A DNA stretch of 34,369 bases from Desulfuromonadaceae bacterium (GTDB taxonomy: Bacteria > Desulfobacterota > Desulfuromonadia > Desulfuromonadales > JAAYDE01). Position numbers and translations under genes: made by a program. Shown in pieces: positions 7,221 to 16,011 of this stretch. The stretch lies in assembly GCA_012512925.1 (NCBI GenBank), contig JAAZDE010000017.1:1-34369 (forward strand), given 5' to 3'. The notes below the pieces were generated by a model, which worked only from the letters and a program-made list of their open reading frames with translations, did not search any database and was not told the DNA's origin. Each line of letters begins with the position of its first letter. Positions within the stretch are counted from its first letter, which is position 1.

Positions 7221-9536
7221 ATGCCCGACCGGAAGCTTAACCTGCCTCAGATTCTGCCCGTGTATCCCCTCCACGAGCAGATCTTTTTCCCTCATGAAGT
7301 GGCCTCCATCACCATTGGCGGCATGGCCATGCCGTTGATCGGTGAGGCGATCCGCAGCGAATCGATCATCGCTGTGACTTCCTTTTTCCGCCCCGGCAAG
7401 GGGGTTCCGGATTTTGAAGAGATGTCCAAGGTCGCCACCGCCGGGCGGATCAAACAGATCTTCCGGCTCAACGAGGGCAGCTGCAAGATCGTCTTCGAGG
7501 GACTGCAGCGTATCCGCATCGATAGTCCGGTGCAGACCTCCCCTTATGTTCTGGCCAGGGTCTACCCGATCCTGGAAACGCCTCTCCGGGGCCCGGTGGC
7601 CGAGGCGCTGGTCAAGAGCGTCAACGCCATGATGAAGATTCTCATGTTTTACGGCCATTCCCCGCTCAGCGACAGCCATCTCCCGGCCTCGAGTTCGGAG
7701 GCGGGGCAACTGGCCGACATGATCGTCTCATCCCTGGAGATGCCTGCCCTTGACAAGCAGCGGTTTCTGGAGACCCTGGAGCCGATGGAGAGGCTCCAGG
7801 GGGTACATGCACTTTTGGCCTCGCGCATCCAGAGAATGAAGCTGCAGGGCACGGCCGCATCCTCCATCTGTTCCGACCCGCAGAGGAACGAGCGGGAAAG
7901 TCAGGTCAAGGAACAGATAAAAGATCTGCAGGACGATCTGGCCGGGCGGGGAGACAAACACCCGGAGCTCGAACAGCTGCGGGAACGGATCGCCAGAAGC
8001 CGGATGCCCGAGGAATCGAGGACCATCGCCGACAAGGAGTTCACCCGTCTCGAGCGGCTCCATCCGGCGTCCCCTGAATATCATGTCTCCTTCAGCTATC
8101 TGGACTATCTCTGCAACATGCCCTGGGCGGAGGAGTCGGAGGATAATCTCGACATCGGCCATGCCGAGCGGGTTCTCAACGAAGACCATTATGACCTGGC
8201 GGATATCAAGGAGCGGATTCTGGAATTTCTCGCCGTCCGCTCGCTGCGTTCCTCCACCCAGGGATCCGTTCTATGTTTTGTAGGCCCTCCCGGGGTGGGC
8301 AAGACCTCCCTGGGCCAGTCGATCGCCCGTTCCCTGGGCAGGAAATTCATCCGCCTTTCTTTGGGCGGCATGAAGGATGAAGCGGAGATCCGGGGCCACC
8401 GGCGCACCTATATCGGGGCCATGCCGGGCCGGGTCATTCAGGACATCTGCCGGGCGCGGGTACGGAACCCGGTGTTCATGTTCGACGAGGTCGACAAGAT
8501 CGGCAAGGATTTCCGCGGCGATCCGTCGGCGGCCCTGTTGGAGGTTCTTGATCCGGAACAGAACCACGCCTTCACCGATTACTATCTGAACGTTCCCTTC
8601 GACCTGTCGCGGGTGATGTTCATCACCACCGCCAACACCGTTTATCCCATTCCCGCTCCGCTGCGGGACCGCATGGAGATCATTCAGCTTCCCGGCTACA
8701 GCAGCGAGGAGAAGACCGAGATCGCCTTCCGCCACCTGATCCCCAAACAGCGGAAGGAAAACGGCCTTTATGGGCTAAGAGTGGAGTTCGATCGGGAGGC
8801 CGTCGCGAGGATTCTCGATTTCTATACGCGGGAGGCGGGGGTACGGAATCTGGAACGGAGCATTGCCGCCATCTTCCGCAAAGTGGCCAGGGAAGTCGCC
8901 CAGGGGGGAAGGGGAACGGAGCGGATCCGTGCCGATATGGTGGAGGAATTGCTCGGCTCGCGAAAGTATTTCGCCGAAATCATCGGCCGCGACAACCAGG
9001 TCGGCGTGGCCACGGGCCTGGCCTGGACCGAGGCGGGAGGGGAACTGCTCTTTATCGAAACCTCCATCATGCCGGGACGACAGGATCTGATCATGACCGG
9101 CAATCTCGGCGTGGTGCTCCAGGAGTCGGCGCGGGCCGCCCTCTCCTTCATCCGCACCCATGCCGGGGAACTGGGAATCGAAGCCACGCGTTTCCAGGAA
9201 AACGACATCCATATTCATGTCCCTTCCGGCGCCGTTCCCAAGGATGGCCCTTCCGCCGGGGTGCCGATCGTGACCGCCCTGGTCTCCCTGCTCACCGGGC
9301 GTCCGGTTCGCCGCAACGTCGCCATGACCGGCGAGTTTTCCCTTTCCGGGCGCATACTGCCGGTCGGCGGGGTCAAGGAAAAGGTACTCGCCGCCCACCG
9401 TGCCGGCATTGCCACGGTCATCCTTCCCGATGAAAACCGCAGCAACCTGCGCGACATCGGCCTGCCCCTCCAGGAGGACATCCGCATTGTGTTCGCCGAC
9501 AATCTGGTTTCGGTACTGGAACACGCCCTCTGCTGA
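7221..9536 (+). CDS. lon: ATP-dependent protease Lon
   Basis: This encodes 771 residues, normal for bacterial LonA. The order is an N-terminal substrate-binding domain (LPVYPLHEQIFFPHEV onward), a coiled-coil linker (about 215-290), an AAA+ domain and a C-terminal protease domain. The AAA+ domain has Walker A GPPGVGKTS near 355 and Walker B FMFDEVDKIG near 420. The protease domain has Ser678 in PKDGPSAG and Lys719 in GGVKEKVLAAHR, the catalytic dyad. Start ATG 7221 is preferred over GTG 7215 because GAGAG lies just before it; the ribosome binding site is weak. Lon degrades damaged and regulatory proteins in the cytoplasm. One unusual point is the rather divergent N-terminal domain (Pro/Ser-rich stretch near residues 150-165). 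Confidence 0.96.
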   Translation: MPDRKLNLPQILPVYPLHEQIFFPHEVASITIGGMAMPLIGEAIRSESIIAVTSFFRPGKGVPDFEEMSKVATAGRIKQIFRLNEGSCKIVFEGLQRIRIDSPVQTSPYVLARVYPILETPLRGPVAEALVKSVNAMMKILMFYGHSPLSDSHLPASSSEAGQLADMIVSSLEMPALDKQRFLETLEPMERLQGVHALLASRIQRMKLQGTAASSICSDPQRNERESQVKEQIKDLQDDLAGRGDKHPELEQLRERIARSRMPEESRTIADKEFTRLERLHPASPEYHVSFSYLDYLCNMPWAEESEDNLDIGHAERVLNEDHYDLADIKERILEFLAVRSLRSSTQGSVLCFVGPPGVGKTSLGQSIARSLGRKFIRLSLGGMKDEAEIRGHRRTYIGAMPGRVIQDICRARVRNPVFMFDEVDKIGKDFRGDPSAALLEVLDPEQNHAFTDYYLNVPFDLSRVMFITTANTVYPIPAPLRDRMEIIQLPGYSSEEKTEIAFRHLIPKQRKENGLYGLRVEFDREAVARILDFYTREAGVRNLERSIAAIFRKVAREVAQGGRGTERIRADMVEELLGSRKYFAEIIGRDNQVGVATGLAWTEAGGELLFIETSIMPGRQDLIMTGNLGVVLQESARAALSFIRTHAGELGIEATRFQENDIHIHVPSGAVPKDGPSAGVPIVTALVSLLTGRPVRRNVAMTGEFSLSGRILPVGGVKEKVLAAHRAGIATVILPDENRSNLRDIGLPLQEDIRIVFADNLVSVLEHALC

Positions 9537-9595
9537 AAATCGATGTTTTGGCCAAAATCCGGCGGTGGTTTTTCTGTCGCGCCCTTTTCTGCGGT

Positions 9596-9624
9596 TTGAC
9601 CCTGATGTGGGAGCGGAGTAGAAT
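9596..9624 (+). promoter_or_regulatory. Sigma-70-type promoter for the M16 peptidase operon
   Basis: TTGACC at 9596-9601 and TAGAAT at 9619-9624 are separated by exactly 17 bases, close to the sigma-70 consensus. They lie 70 bases upstream of the M16 peptidase start and 60 bases after the lon stop codon. Confidence 0.6.
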
Positions 9625-9693
9625 AGGCCCAGTCGTTTGGATTGCGAAATTGTCGTCCAAGAATCCATCAAACATACAGGAAAGGGCGCTGTG

Positions 9694-11184
9694 GTGAAAT
9701 CAACAAGAATACTGGCTCTTTTTCTGGCGGGGCTGGCGCTGCTGGCTATCAATGTCCATGCCGACGGAGCGACCCTGGAGGAAAAGGTCAAGGAGTACCG
9801 GCTCAAAAACGGTTTGCGGCTGTTGATCGTCGAGAGGCCTGATTCGCCCACCTTTGCCGCCCATATCGCCATCGGTGTGGGTGCCGTGCATGAGACCAGC
9901 CGCAACCGCGGGGTAGCCCATCTCCTCGAGCACATGCTGTTCAAGGGGACCAAGACCGTGGGGACCACCGATTACCGGCGGGAGCGCCGGCTTCTGAAGG
10001 AAATCGAAAAGGTCGGCGAGGCTCTGGATGACCTGAAATTCCGTTCCCCGGGGGCCGGCCCCGAGACCGAAGAGTTGCGCCGCAGGCTGACGGTCCTGCA
10101 GGAGCAGCACAAGGAATTCGTGGTCAAGGATGAAGCGGCCCGCATCTACGCCGAAAACGGCGGCGTCGGCTTCAATGCCTATACCAGCCGCGATCTGACC
10201 GCCTATATCGTTTCCCTGCCCTCCAACAAGCTGGAATTGTGGGCCTTCCTGGAGTCGGACCGGATGAAAAACGCCGTCTTCCGGGAGTTTTACACCGAGC
10301 GGGAGGTGGTCATGGAGGAACGGCGCCGTTCCTATGACAGCGACCCCCAGGGCCTGCTGGTGGAAAACCTTCTGGCCGCGGCCTATACCGTCCATCCCTA
10401 CCGCAACCCGATCATCGGCTGGGAGTCGGACATTCCTTTTCTCACCCTGAGCAAAACCCGCCAATTCCATGACAAATATTATGCCCCCGTCAATACGGTG
10501 ATCACCCTGGCCGGAGATGTCGACGCCGACCGGGCGTACCGGATGGTGGAACGTTATTTCGGCGACATTCCTTCCGGAACGCCGGTGCCGCCGGTGGTCG
10601 ACGTGGAGCCTCGCCAGCGTGGCGAAAAGCGGATCGGGATCCGCTTCGAGGCGGAGCCCCGAATCATGATCGCTTTTCACAAACCGACTTTGCCGAGCCG
10701 TGAGGATTACGCCTTCGATCTCATCGACATGATCCTCGGCGATGGCCCCACCTCACGGCTTTACCGTTCGCTGGTGGTGGAGAAGAAGTTGGCCACTTCC
10801 GTTGCCACCTCGACCCTCCCCGCTTCCCGCTATCCCAACCTGTTCGTGGTTTCCGCCGCCCCCCGCCACCCCCATACCGTGGACGAGGTGGAACAGGCGG
10901 TTTACGAGGAGCTTTCGCGGCTGGCCGCCGAGCCTGTCGGCGCCGCGGAACTGGACAAGGTGCGCAACCGGCTGCGGGTGGACCGCCTGCGGCGCCTCAA
11001 GAGCAACAAGTCGCTGGCCGGCATGCTCAGCTATTTTCAGACCGTGGCCGGCGATTGGCGCTACGCCACCCGCTACGATCGGGAGATTGCCGGGATCGGC
11101 GCCGAGGATGTGCGACGCGCTGCCGCCGCCTATCTGCATCGTGACAACCGCACCGTTGCGGTGGTGACCCGAGGCGTCCCATGA
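9694..11184 (+). CDS. Secreted M16-family zinc metallopeptidase (catalytic partner)
   Basis: This encodes 496 residues. GTG 9694 is chosen because the ribosome binding site AGGAAAGGG (9678-9686) is seven bases away and the product then begins with a typical signal peptide (KSTRILALFLAGLALLAINVHADGA). The inverted zinc motif HLLEH is at His76, Glu79, His80. The third ligand is expected in the later FYTEREVVMEERRR segment. Between these lies an unusually long, charged helical insertion of about 60 residues (YRRERRLLKEIEKVGEALDD and the following QEQHKEF region), so this is a long-insert M16 variant. The C-terminal half has the second M16 fold (GDGPTSRLYRSLVVEKKLA). It overlaps the next gene by four bases (ATGA) and should form a heterodimer with it in the periplasm. 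Confidence 0.9.
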   Translation: MKSTRILALFLAGLALLAINVHADGATLEEKVKEYRLKNGLRLLIVERPDSPTFAAHIAIGVGAVHETSRNRGVAHLLEHMLFKGTKTVGTTDYRRERRLLKEIEKVGEALDDLKFRSPGAGPETEELRRRLTVLQEQHKEFVVKDEAARIYAENGGVGFNAYTSRDLTAYIVSLPSNKLELWAFLESDRMKNAVFREFYTEREVVMEERRRSYDSDPQGLLVENLLAAAYTVHPYRNPIIGWESDIPFLTLSKTRQFHDKYYAPVNTVITLAGDVDADRAYRMVERYFGDIPSGTPVPPVVDVEPRQRGEKRIGIRFEAEPRIMIAFHKPTLPSREDYAFDLIDMILGDGPTSRLYRSLVVEKKLATSVATSTLPASRYPNLFVVSAAPRHPHTVDEVEQAVYEELSRLAAEPVGAAELDKVRNRLRVDRLRRLKSNKSLAGMLSYFQTVAGDWRYATRYDREIAGIGAEDVRRAAAAYLHRDNRTVAVVTRGVP

Positions 11185-12617
11185 AAATACGTCTCCTCTT
11201 GTCCCTGTTGGCGGCTGTCTTCCTGCTGGCGGGCTGCCATTCGGGCTCGACCCGCATCAGTCGTCCCGAGCAGTTTCAATCACAGCCGCTGATTTTCCAG
11301 TTCCCTGCCGTGGACAGGTTCCGGACCGCCAACGGCATCCGCGTTTTTTTTCTCGAAGACCGTGAACTCCCACTGGTCAGCATCAGCGCCATGGTGGATG
11401 GCGGGTCCCTGGTTGATCCCGATGGGAAGGTCGGGCTCGGCGCGCTTTTTGCCGCCACTCTGCGCAGCGGCGGGGCCGGGCGCTACGCTCCCGATGCTTT
11501 TGACGATCTGCTGGAGGGCATGGCAGCGAATCTGGCCGTGGCCACCGACACCTATGCCACCCATTTCGAATTGTCCCTGCGCCGGGAGGATCTGGATAAG
11601 GGCCTGGCGCTGTTGGACGATCTGCTGCGGCGCCCCCTGCTGGACAGGGAACGGCTTGATCTGGCCAAAAAACGGATGGCGGAGGCGATCCGCCGCCGCG
11701 ACGATTTTCCCAGGGAACTGGCGCGGGACCGTTTCCGGCGGCAGGTCTACCAGGGGCATCCCCTGGGAAGGGAGCCGACCGTGGCCAGCGTGGAGCGGGT
11801 TTCCCGTTCCGATCTGGTTGCTTTCCACCAACGCCACTTCCATCCCGGCAATCTGTGGCTGGCGGTTTCCGGCGATATCGGTCTGGAGGAATTAAAGATC
11901 CTTCTGGACAAGACCTTTGGCGACTGGCCGGCGGCCGCTTTCACCGCCGCTGCCCCGGTTCCCCCGCCCCAGCCTCCCGAAAGAGAGCTGCTGCTGGCCC
12001 GGCGGAATCTGCCCCAGACCACCATCATCATGGGGGATCTCGGCATCGACAAGAACGCCCCCGATCTATTCGATGCTTTGGTACTCGATTTCATCCTCGG
12101 CGGCGGCGGGTTCAATTCGCGGCTGATGCGCCAGATTCGCTCCGACCGCGGCCTGGCTTACTCCGTTTATTCCCATTTTCAGGTCGGGAGGCGTCTTCCG
12201 GGGCTGTTCTGGGTGGGGTGTGAAACCCGCGCCGACGCTACCGTCGAGGTAATCCGCCTGATCCACGCCATTATCGAGGATCTGAGGGAAAATCGGGTGA
12301 GCGAATCGGAGCTGCGCCTGGCCCAGGAAAGCCTCATCAACTCCTTTGTCTTTGCCTTTGACGACCGGCATGCCGTCGTCGCCCGCGAGGCGCGCCTCGA
12401 TTTCTACGACTATCCCGCCGATTATCTGCGCACCTATCGCGACCGGATCGCCGCGGTTACACCGGAAGGGGTGCTGGCGGCGGCGCGGCGGCGGCTTGAT
12501 CCGCAGCGCTTTACCATCGTCCTGGTCGGGGATCCCGCGCTTTTCGATGCCGGGATGGAAACCCTGGGGATGCCGGTGCGGGAGATTCCCGCCGCCGGTG
12601 GAGCTGGAGCGAAATGA
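11181..12617 (+). CDS. Non-catalytic M16-family lipoprotein, partner of the upstream peptidase
   Basis: This encodes 478 residues. A hydrophobic N-terminus ends in a lipobox (LLAGC, Cys19), so the protein is lipid-anchored. The overall fold is M16, but the place of the zinc motif reads GLGALFAATLRSGG, with no HxxEH, so it cannot bind zinc in the normal way. The C-terminal half keeps the Arg/Tyr-containing substrate segment (NSRLMRQIRSDRGLAYSVYSHF) expected of the non-catalytic M16B subunit. Start and stop overlap its neighbours by four bases each (ATGA at 11181 and 12614), so translation is coupled. Such pairs make one active peptidase that degrades peptides in the periplasm or at the outer membrane. 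Confidence 0.88.
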   Translation: MKIRLLLSLLAAVFLLAGCHSGSTRISRPEQFQSQPLIFQFPAVDRFRTANGIRVFFLEDRELPLVSISAMVDGGSLVDPDGKVGLGALFAATLRSGGAGRYAPDAFDDLLEGMAANLAVATDTYATHFELSLRREDLDKGLALLDDLLRRPLLDRERLDLAKKRMAEAIRRRDDFPRELARDRFRRQVYQGHPLGREPTVASVERVSRSDLVAFHQRHFHPGNLWLAVSGDIGLEELKILLDKTFGDWPAAAFTAAAPVPPPQPPERELLLARRNLPQTTIIMGDLGIDKNAPDLFDALVLDFILGGGGFNSRLMRQIRSDRGLAYSVYSHFQVGRRLPGLFWVGCETRADATVEVIRLIHAIIEDLRENRVSESELRLAQESLINSFVFAFDDRHAVVAREARLDFYDYPADYLRTYRDRIAAVTPEGVLAAARRRLDPQRFTIVLVGDPALFDAGMETLGMPVREIPAAGGAGAK

Positions 12618-13243
12618 TTCTTTTCCAGGATCTGTTCGTCAATTTTTTCTTCCAGCTGTTCATTATCGTCGATCCGCTGTTGGCCCTGCCGGTCTTTCTG
12701 GCCATTACCCCCAACCGCACCCCCCAGGAGAGAAAGGTCATGGCACTGCGTGGTTCCGCCGTGGCTTACCTGGTAATCGCCTTTTTTCTGCTCTGCGGCG
12801 ACTTCCTTCTTGGCTACCTGGGAATCGGGACCAACGCCGTGCGCATCTGCGGCGGGGTGCTTCTCTTTCTGATCGGCCTGGAGATGCTCTACGGCAGACA
12901 GTCGCGCACCGAAACCAGCCTTCGCGAGGAGCGTCTCGCCGAGGAGAAGGAGGATGTATCGGTGACCCCTCTGGCCATCCCGTTGCTGACCGGGCCGGGG
13001 GCCATCGCCACGGCGCTGCTTTTCGCCGGGCGGACCGACACCATGACCGGGCTGCTGCTGCTCCTGGCCAGTTCCTTTCTGGTTTTCGCCGTTACCTTCG
13101 TCATCCTCTGGAAGGGAAAGCGCCTGGCCGATCTGATCGGTCAATTGGGCATGACGGTGGTGACCCGGGTCATGGGTTTGCTGATGGCCTTCATCGCCGT
13201 GCAGTACGTCATCGACGGAGTCAAGGGGGCTCTCGGCATCTGA
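12614..13243 (+). CDS. MarC (UPF0056) family inner-membrane protein
   Basis: This 209-residue hydrophobic protein has about six membrane helices. The opening FFFQLFIIVDPLLALPVFLAITP, the mid-protein loop and VTPLAIPLLTGPGAIATALLF, and the ending MGLLMAFIAVQYVIDGVKGAL are hallmarks of the MarC/YchE/YhgN family. The biochemical role of this family is not established, although the name came from the multiple-antibiotic-resistance locus. Its start overlaps the M16 lipoprotein stop by four bases, so it is part of the peptidase operon. Confidence 0.9.
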   Translation: MILFQDLFVNFFFQLFIIVDPLLALPVFLAITPNRTPQERKVMALRGSAVAYLVIAFFLLCGDFLLGYLGIGTNAVRICGGVLLFLIGLEMLYGRQSRTETSLREERLAEEKEDVSVTPLAIPLLTGPGAIATALLFAGRTDTMTGLLLLLASSFLVFAVTFVILWKGKRLADLIGQLGMTVVTRVMGLLMAFIAVQYVIDGVKGALGI

Positions 13244-13260
13244 GGCCCCAGGAATCGAAA

Positions 13261-13839
13261 ATGATCGGAGACTGTCTCGACAATTACCGCGCCCTGGTGG
13301 CCAGGGTGGATGAATTCAGCACCCGCATTTACCGGAAGTTCCCCGGAGAATTCCACTGCCGCCGCGGATGCGATGCCTGTTGCCGCCACCTGACCCTGTT
13401 TCCGGTGGAGGGGATGGCCCTGCGCGCCGCCTGGCGGCGGCTTCCCCCCCGGCAGCGGGATGACGTCTCCCGGCGGGTCGCTGCCGCCCCGGAGGACGGC
13501 CCCTGCCCGCTGCTGGAGGATCATGCCTGCCTCCTTTATGAAGCACGGCCGATTATCTGCCGCACCCATGGACTGCCGCTTCTGTACCGGGGCGAAGAAG
13601 AAGCCCAGGTTACCTGCTGTCCGCTTAATTTCCCGAATGTTACGGAGCTCCCCGGCACGGCGGTGGTCGATATGGAGGTGGTCAACGCCTCGCTGGACGC
13701 GGTCAACGGCTTGTTTGTCCGGGAGGTTTTCCGGCCCGGTTGCGATGCCGGAAAACGGCGGCCGATGGGGAGCTTTCTCCTGCCGGAAAGCGTAAACGAA
13801 GTCGCCTCATTTTTAGACTTGGAAAGGCCAGGGGAATGA
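13261..13839 (+). CDS. YkgJ-family cysteine-cluster protein
   Basis: This encodes 192 residues. A cysteine-rich start (CRRGCDACCRHLTLFPVEG) is followed by CPLLEDHACLLYEARPIICRTHGLPLLY and a later TCCPLN, the pattern of the YkgJ/UPF0153 family presumed to bind zinc or an iron-sulfur cluster. The exact reaction is unknown. ATG 13261 has AGGA (13250-13253) seven bases upstream and follows MarC by 17 bases. Its stop codon overlaps the start of the YihY-like gene (ATGA at 13836), which suggests coordinated expression with membrane proteins. A second, shorter YkgJ-type gene lies on the minus strand at 17009. Confidence 0.85.
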   Translation: MIGDCLDNYRALVARVDEFSTRIYRKFPGEFHCRRGCDACCRHLTLFPVEGMALRAAWRRLPPRQRDDVSRRVAAAPEDGPCPLLEDHACLLYEARPIICRTHGLPLLYRGEEEAQVTCCPLNFPNVTELPGTAVVDMEVVNASLDAVNGLFVREVFRPGCDAGKRRPMGSFLLPESVNEVASFLDLERPGE

Positions 13840-15188
13840 GTGCCGTAGAGAGGATTAAAAATCTTTTAAACAGCGGACGCCGTTATCTGGAGACGGGTCT
13901 GTGGGAAAGTGACGGGGGCAAATCCCCCGGGATCATCCGCTTTATCAAACAACTGGTGCGCATCGGAGTGGTTGTTTACCGGAAATTCATCGACGACAGC
14001 TGTCTGCTTCGAGCCTCGGCCCTGACCTATGCCACCCTGCTGGCCATCGTTCCCCTTTTGGCCCTGATGTTTTCCGTGCTCAAGGGCTTCGGGGTGCAGG
14101 GGGTTCTGGAGGGGGTCATCCTCAAACAGATCACCGTCGGCTCCGAAGAGATCGTCCGCGAGATCGTCACCTACATCAACAACACCAATGTCGGGCGCCT
14201 GGGAGCCGTGGGGCTGGTCGCCCTGCTGTTGACGGTAGTGGCGATGCTCACCAACATAGAACAGAGCTTCAATCACATCTGGGTGGTCCGGGAAACCCGC
14301 ACCTGGGTGCGCCGCTTCTCCGATTACCTGTCGGTATTGGTGGTCGGCCCGATATTCCTCTTCGCCGCCATCTCCATGACCACCACCCTGCAGAGCCACG
14401 CCTTTCTCCAGCGCCTTATCGACATGGCCTATGTCGGCGAGGTTATCCTGACCCTGTTCCAGGTGCTTCCCTATGTGGTAATGTGGGCGGCCTTCACCTT
14501 CCTTTACATCTTCATGCCCAACGTCAAGGTTCATATCTCCGCCGCGCTGATCGGGGGAATCGTCGGTGGCTCAATGTGGCAGCTGGCGCAGTGGGGCTAT
14601 GTTTACGCTCAGGTGGGGGTGGCCCGCTACAACGCCATCTACGGAACTATGGCGGCGCTGCCGATTCTCATGGTGTGGATCTATACCTCTTGGTTGATCG
14701 TGCTGATGGGAGTGGTGCTTACCTACGTAGTGCAGAATATCGACAGCATCCGCCGCGAGATCGCCGAGCGGGAGGTCGGTTTTATCTGCCGCGAGAAGGC
14801 GGCGCTGGCCATCATGGCCGTGATCATCCGTGGCTTCTACCGGCAGCAGGCCTGGACCTCCAGCCGCCTGGCAGGGCATCTGGGACTGCCGCCGCGGCTG
14901 CGACAGGAGGTGCTGGAAGAGCTGATCCGGCTCGGCTTCGTGGTCGAGGCGGTCGAAGAGAGCGGCGATGAGGGGCCGCTCGCTCCAGGGCGTCCCCCTG
15001 AAACGACGACCGTGGCCGAGCTGCTGCACACCTTCCGAAACCGCGGAGGTGAATTGCCCCGGCGCGTCGAGGCCACCGAATGGAAGGGCGCCGACCGGTT
15101 GGAAACCTGGCTGGAGAAGGCGGAAAAAGAAGCGCTGCAGGGGATGACGCTGAAGGATATGGCGTTGGAAGAGGAAGAAGGTCAATAG
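13836..15188 (+). CDS. YihY/BrkB-type membrane protein (formerly called ribonuclease BN)
   Basis: This encodes 450 residues. After about 45 soluble residues, six membrane helices run from residue 45 to about 300, with family motifs DDSCLLRASALTYATLLAIVPLLA, FNHIWVVRETRTW, YIFMPNVKVHISAALIGGIVGG and ARYNAIYGTMAALPILMVWIYTSWLIVLMGVVLTY. The last 140 residues form a soluble, charged region with a probable winged-helix-like part (YRQQAWTSSRLAGHLGLPPRLRQEVLEELIRLGFV). The older RNase BN label is not supported for this family; a transport or envelope role is more likely. The ATG at 13836 overlaps the previous stop. The gene ends seven bases inside the 3' end of lpxH on the other strand. Confidence 0.88.
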   Translation: MSAVERIKNLLNSGRRYLETGLWESDGGKSPGIIRFIKQLVRIGVVVYRKFIDDSCLLRASALTYATLLAIVPLLALMFSVLKGFGVQGVLEGVILKQITVGSEEIVREIVTYINNTNVGRLGAVGLVALLLTVVAMLTNIEQSFNHIWVVRETRTWVRRFSDYLSVLVVGPIFLFAAISMTTTLQSHAFLQRLIDMAYVGEVILTLFQVLPYVVMWAAFTFLYIFMPNVKVHISAALIGGIVGGSMWQLAQWGYVYAQVGVARYNAIYGTMAALPILMVWIYTSWLIVLMGVVLTYVVQNIDSIRREIAEREVGFICREKAALAIMAVIIRGFYRQQAWTSSRLAGHLGLPPRLRQEVLEELIRLGFVVEAVEESGDEGPLAPGRPPETTTVAELLHTFRNRGGELPRRVEATEWKGADRLETWLEKAEKEALQGMTLKDMALEEEEGQ

Positions 15189-15931
15189 CTATTGCTCAGC
15201 GGGCGATTCTCTTCTTCTGTCGGATAGCTGGTCAGGGTGATTTTCCCCTCATCGAGAATGGCGTAGGAGAACTGACTGATCCAATCCCCCAGGGCGAGGA
15301 TGGTTTCCTCTTCGCTTTCTTCCAGCCAGGGGAAATGGAAATGGCCGGTGATGACCAGGTCGGCGCCCTGTGCAAAGCGGCGCCGGGCATGCCGCCGGAG
15401 CAGGTTTTCCGGGTCCCAGCGTTTTTCCCTGGCGGCCCGTTTTTTGCGGCTGCGGCGTCCGGCCCAGCGGGCGATCTCCCAGGCCCAGTCGGGGGGAAAG
15501 ACGCTGAAGGCGGCGTAAAAAGGGGCGCAACGCAGGAAAGCGCGGAGCAGGCGGTAGGGGAAATCCTCCTCGTCCACCAGATCCCCGTGGGAAATGTGGA
15601 TGCGGCGCCCGTCCCGTTCCAGGAGCCCCTCGCGGGGGAAGACGGTGCAGCCCAGGGTTTTGGTAAAATAGGGTCCCATGCGGAAATCGTGGTTTCCCTC
15701 CACGAAAACGATTTCCGTGCCCTGTTCCCGCAGGCGGCGCAGCTGTTCCAGAAGGGGAACGTAAACGGCGAAGAGGGTGTGGCGGTAGCCCATCCAGAAT
15801 TCGAAGATGTCCCCCAGAAGGAAGAGTTCGCAGGGTTCTTCCTCGAGGGAGCGGAGAAAACCGAGGAGATGACGGTAGTTGAGGTCCCGTGGGTCTTTCA
15901 GATGGGCATCGGCGAGAAAATATCGTTTCAT
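15182..15931 (-). CDS. lpxH: UDP-2,3-diacylglucosamine diphosphatase (LpxH-type metallophosphoesterase)
   Basis: This encodes 249 residues. The metallophosphoesterase ligands are in order and at positions nearly identical to E. coli LpxH: Asp8 and His10 (LADAHL), Asp41 (LGDIFEFW), Asn80 (GNHDF), His115 (SHGD) and the GHFHFP motif near 210. The enzyme cleaves UDP-2,3-diacylglucosamine to lipid X in lipid A synthesis at the inner membrane face. E. coli LpxH has Arg in the GNRDF position where this protein has His, as in many other metallophosphoesterases, so a related phosphohydrolase role cannot be excluded. ATG 15931 starts directly at the phosphoesterase fold. No clear ribosome binding site precedes it. 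Confidence 0.8.
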   Translation of the reverse strand: MKRYFLADAHLKDPRDLNYRHLLGFLRSLEEEPCELFLLGDIFEFWMGYRHTLFAVYVPLLEQLRRLREQGTEIVFVEGNHDFRMGPYFTKTLGCTVFPREGLLERDGRRIHISHGDLVDEEDFPYRLLRAFLRCAPFYAAFSVFPPDWAWEIARWAGRRSRKKRAAREKRWDPENLLRRHARRRFAQGADLVITGHFHFPWLEESEEETILALGDWISQFSYAILDEGKITLTSYPTEEENRPLSNSY

Positions 15932-16011
15932 GAAGGGGAATTGTGGGGGAGTAGCGGTTCAAAGTCAAGTTTTGCCGGAAGTTGAAAAAGGAAAAGAGAG
16001 GAGAACGGAAA

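Noticed and set aside
12346-13839. A 497-codon plus-strand open frame starting inside the M16 lipoprotein gene
   Set aside because: Only its last part (from 13261) is a gene. The earlier part is low-complexity, Arg/Pro-rich out-of-frame translation of the M16 and MarC genes.
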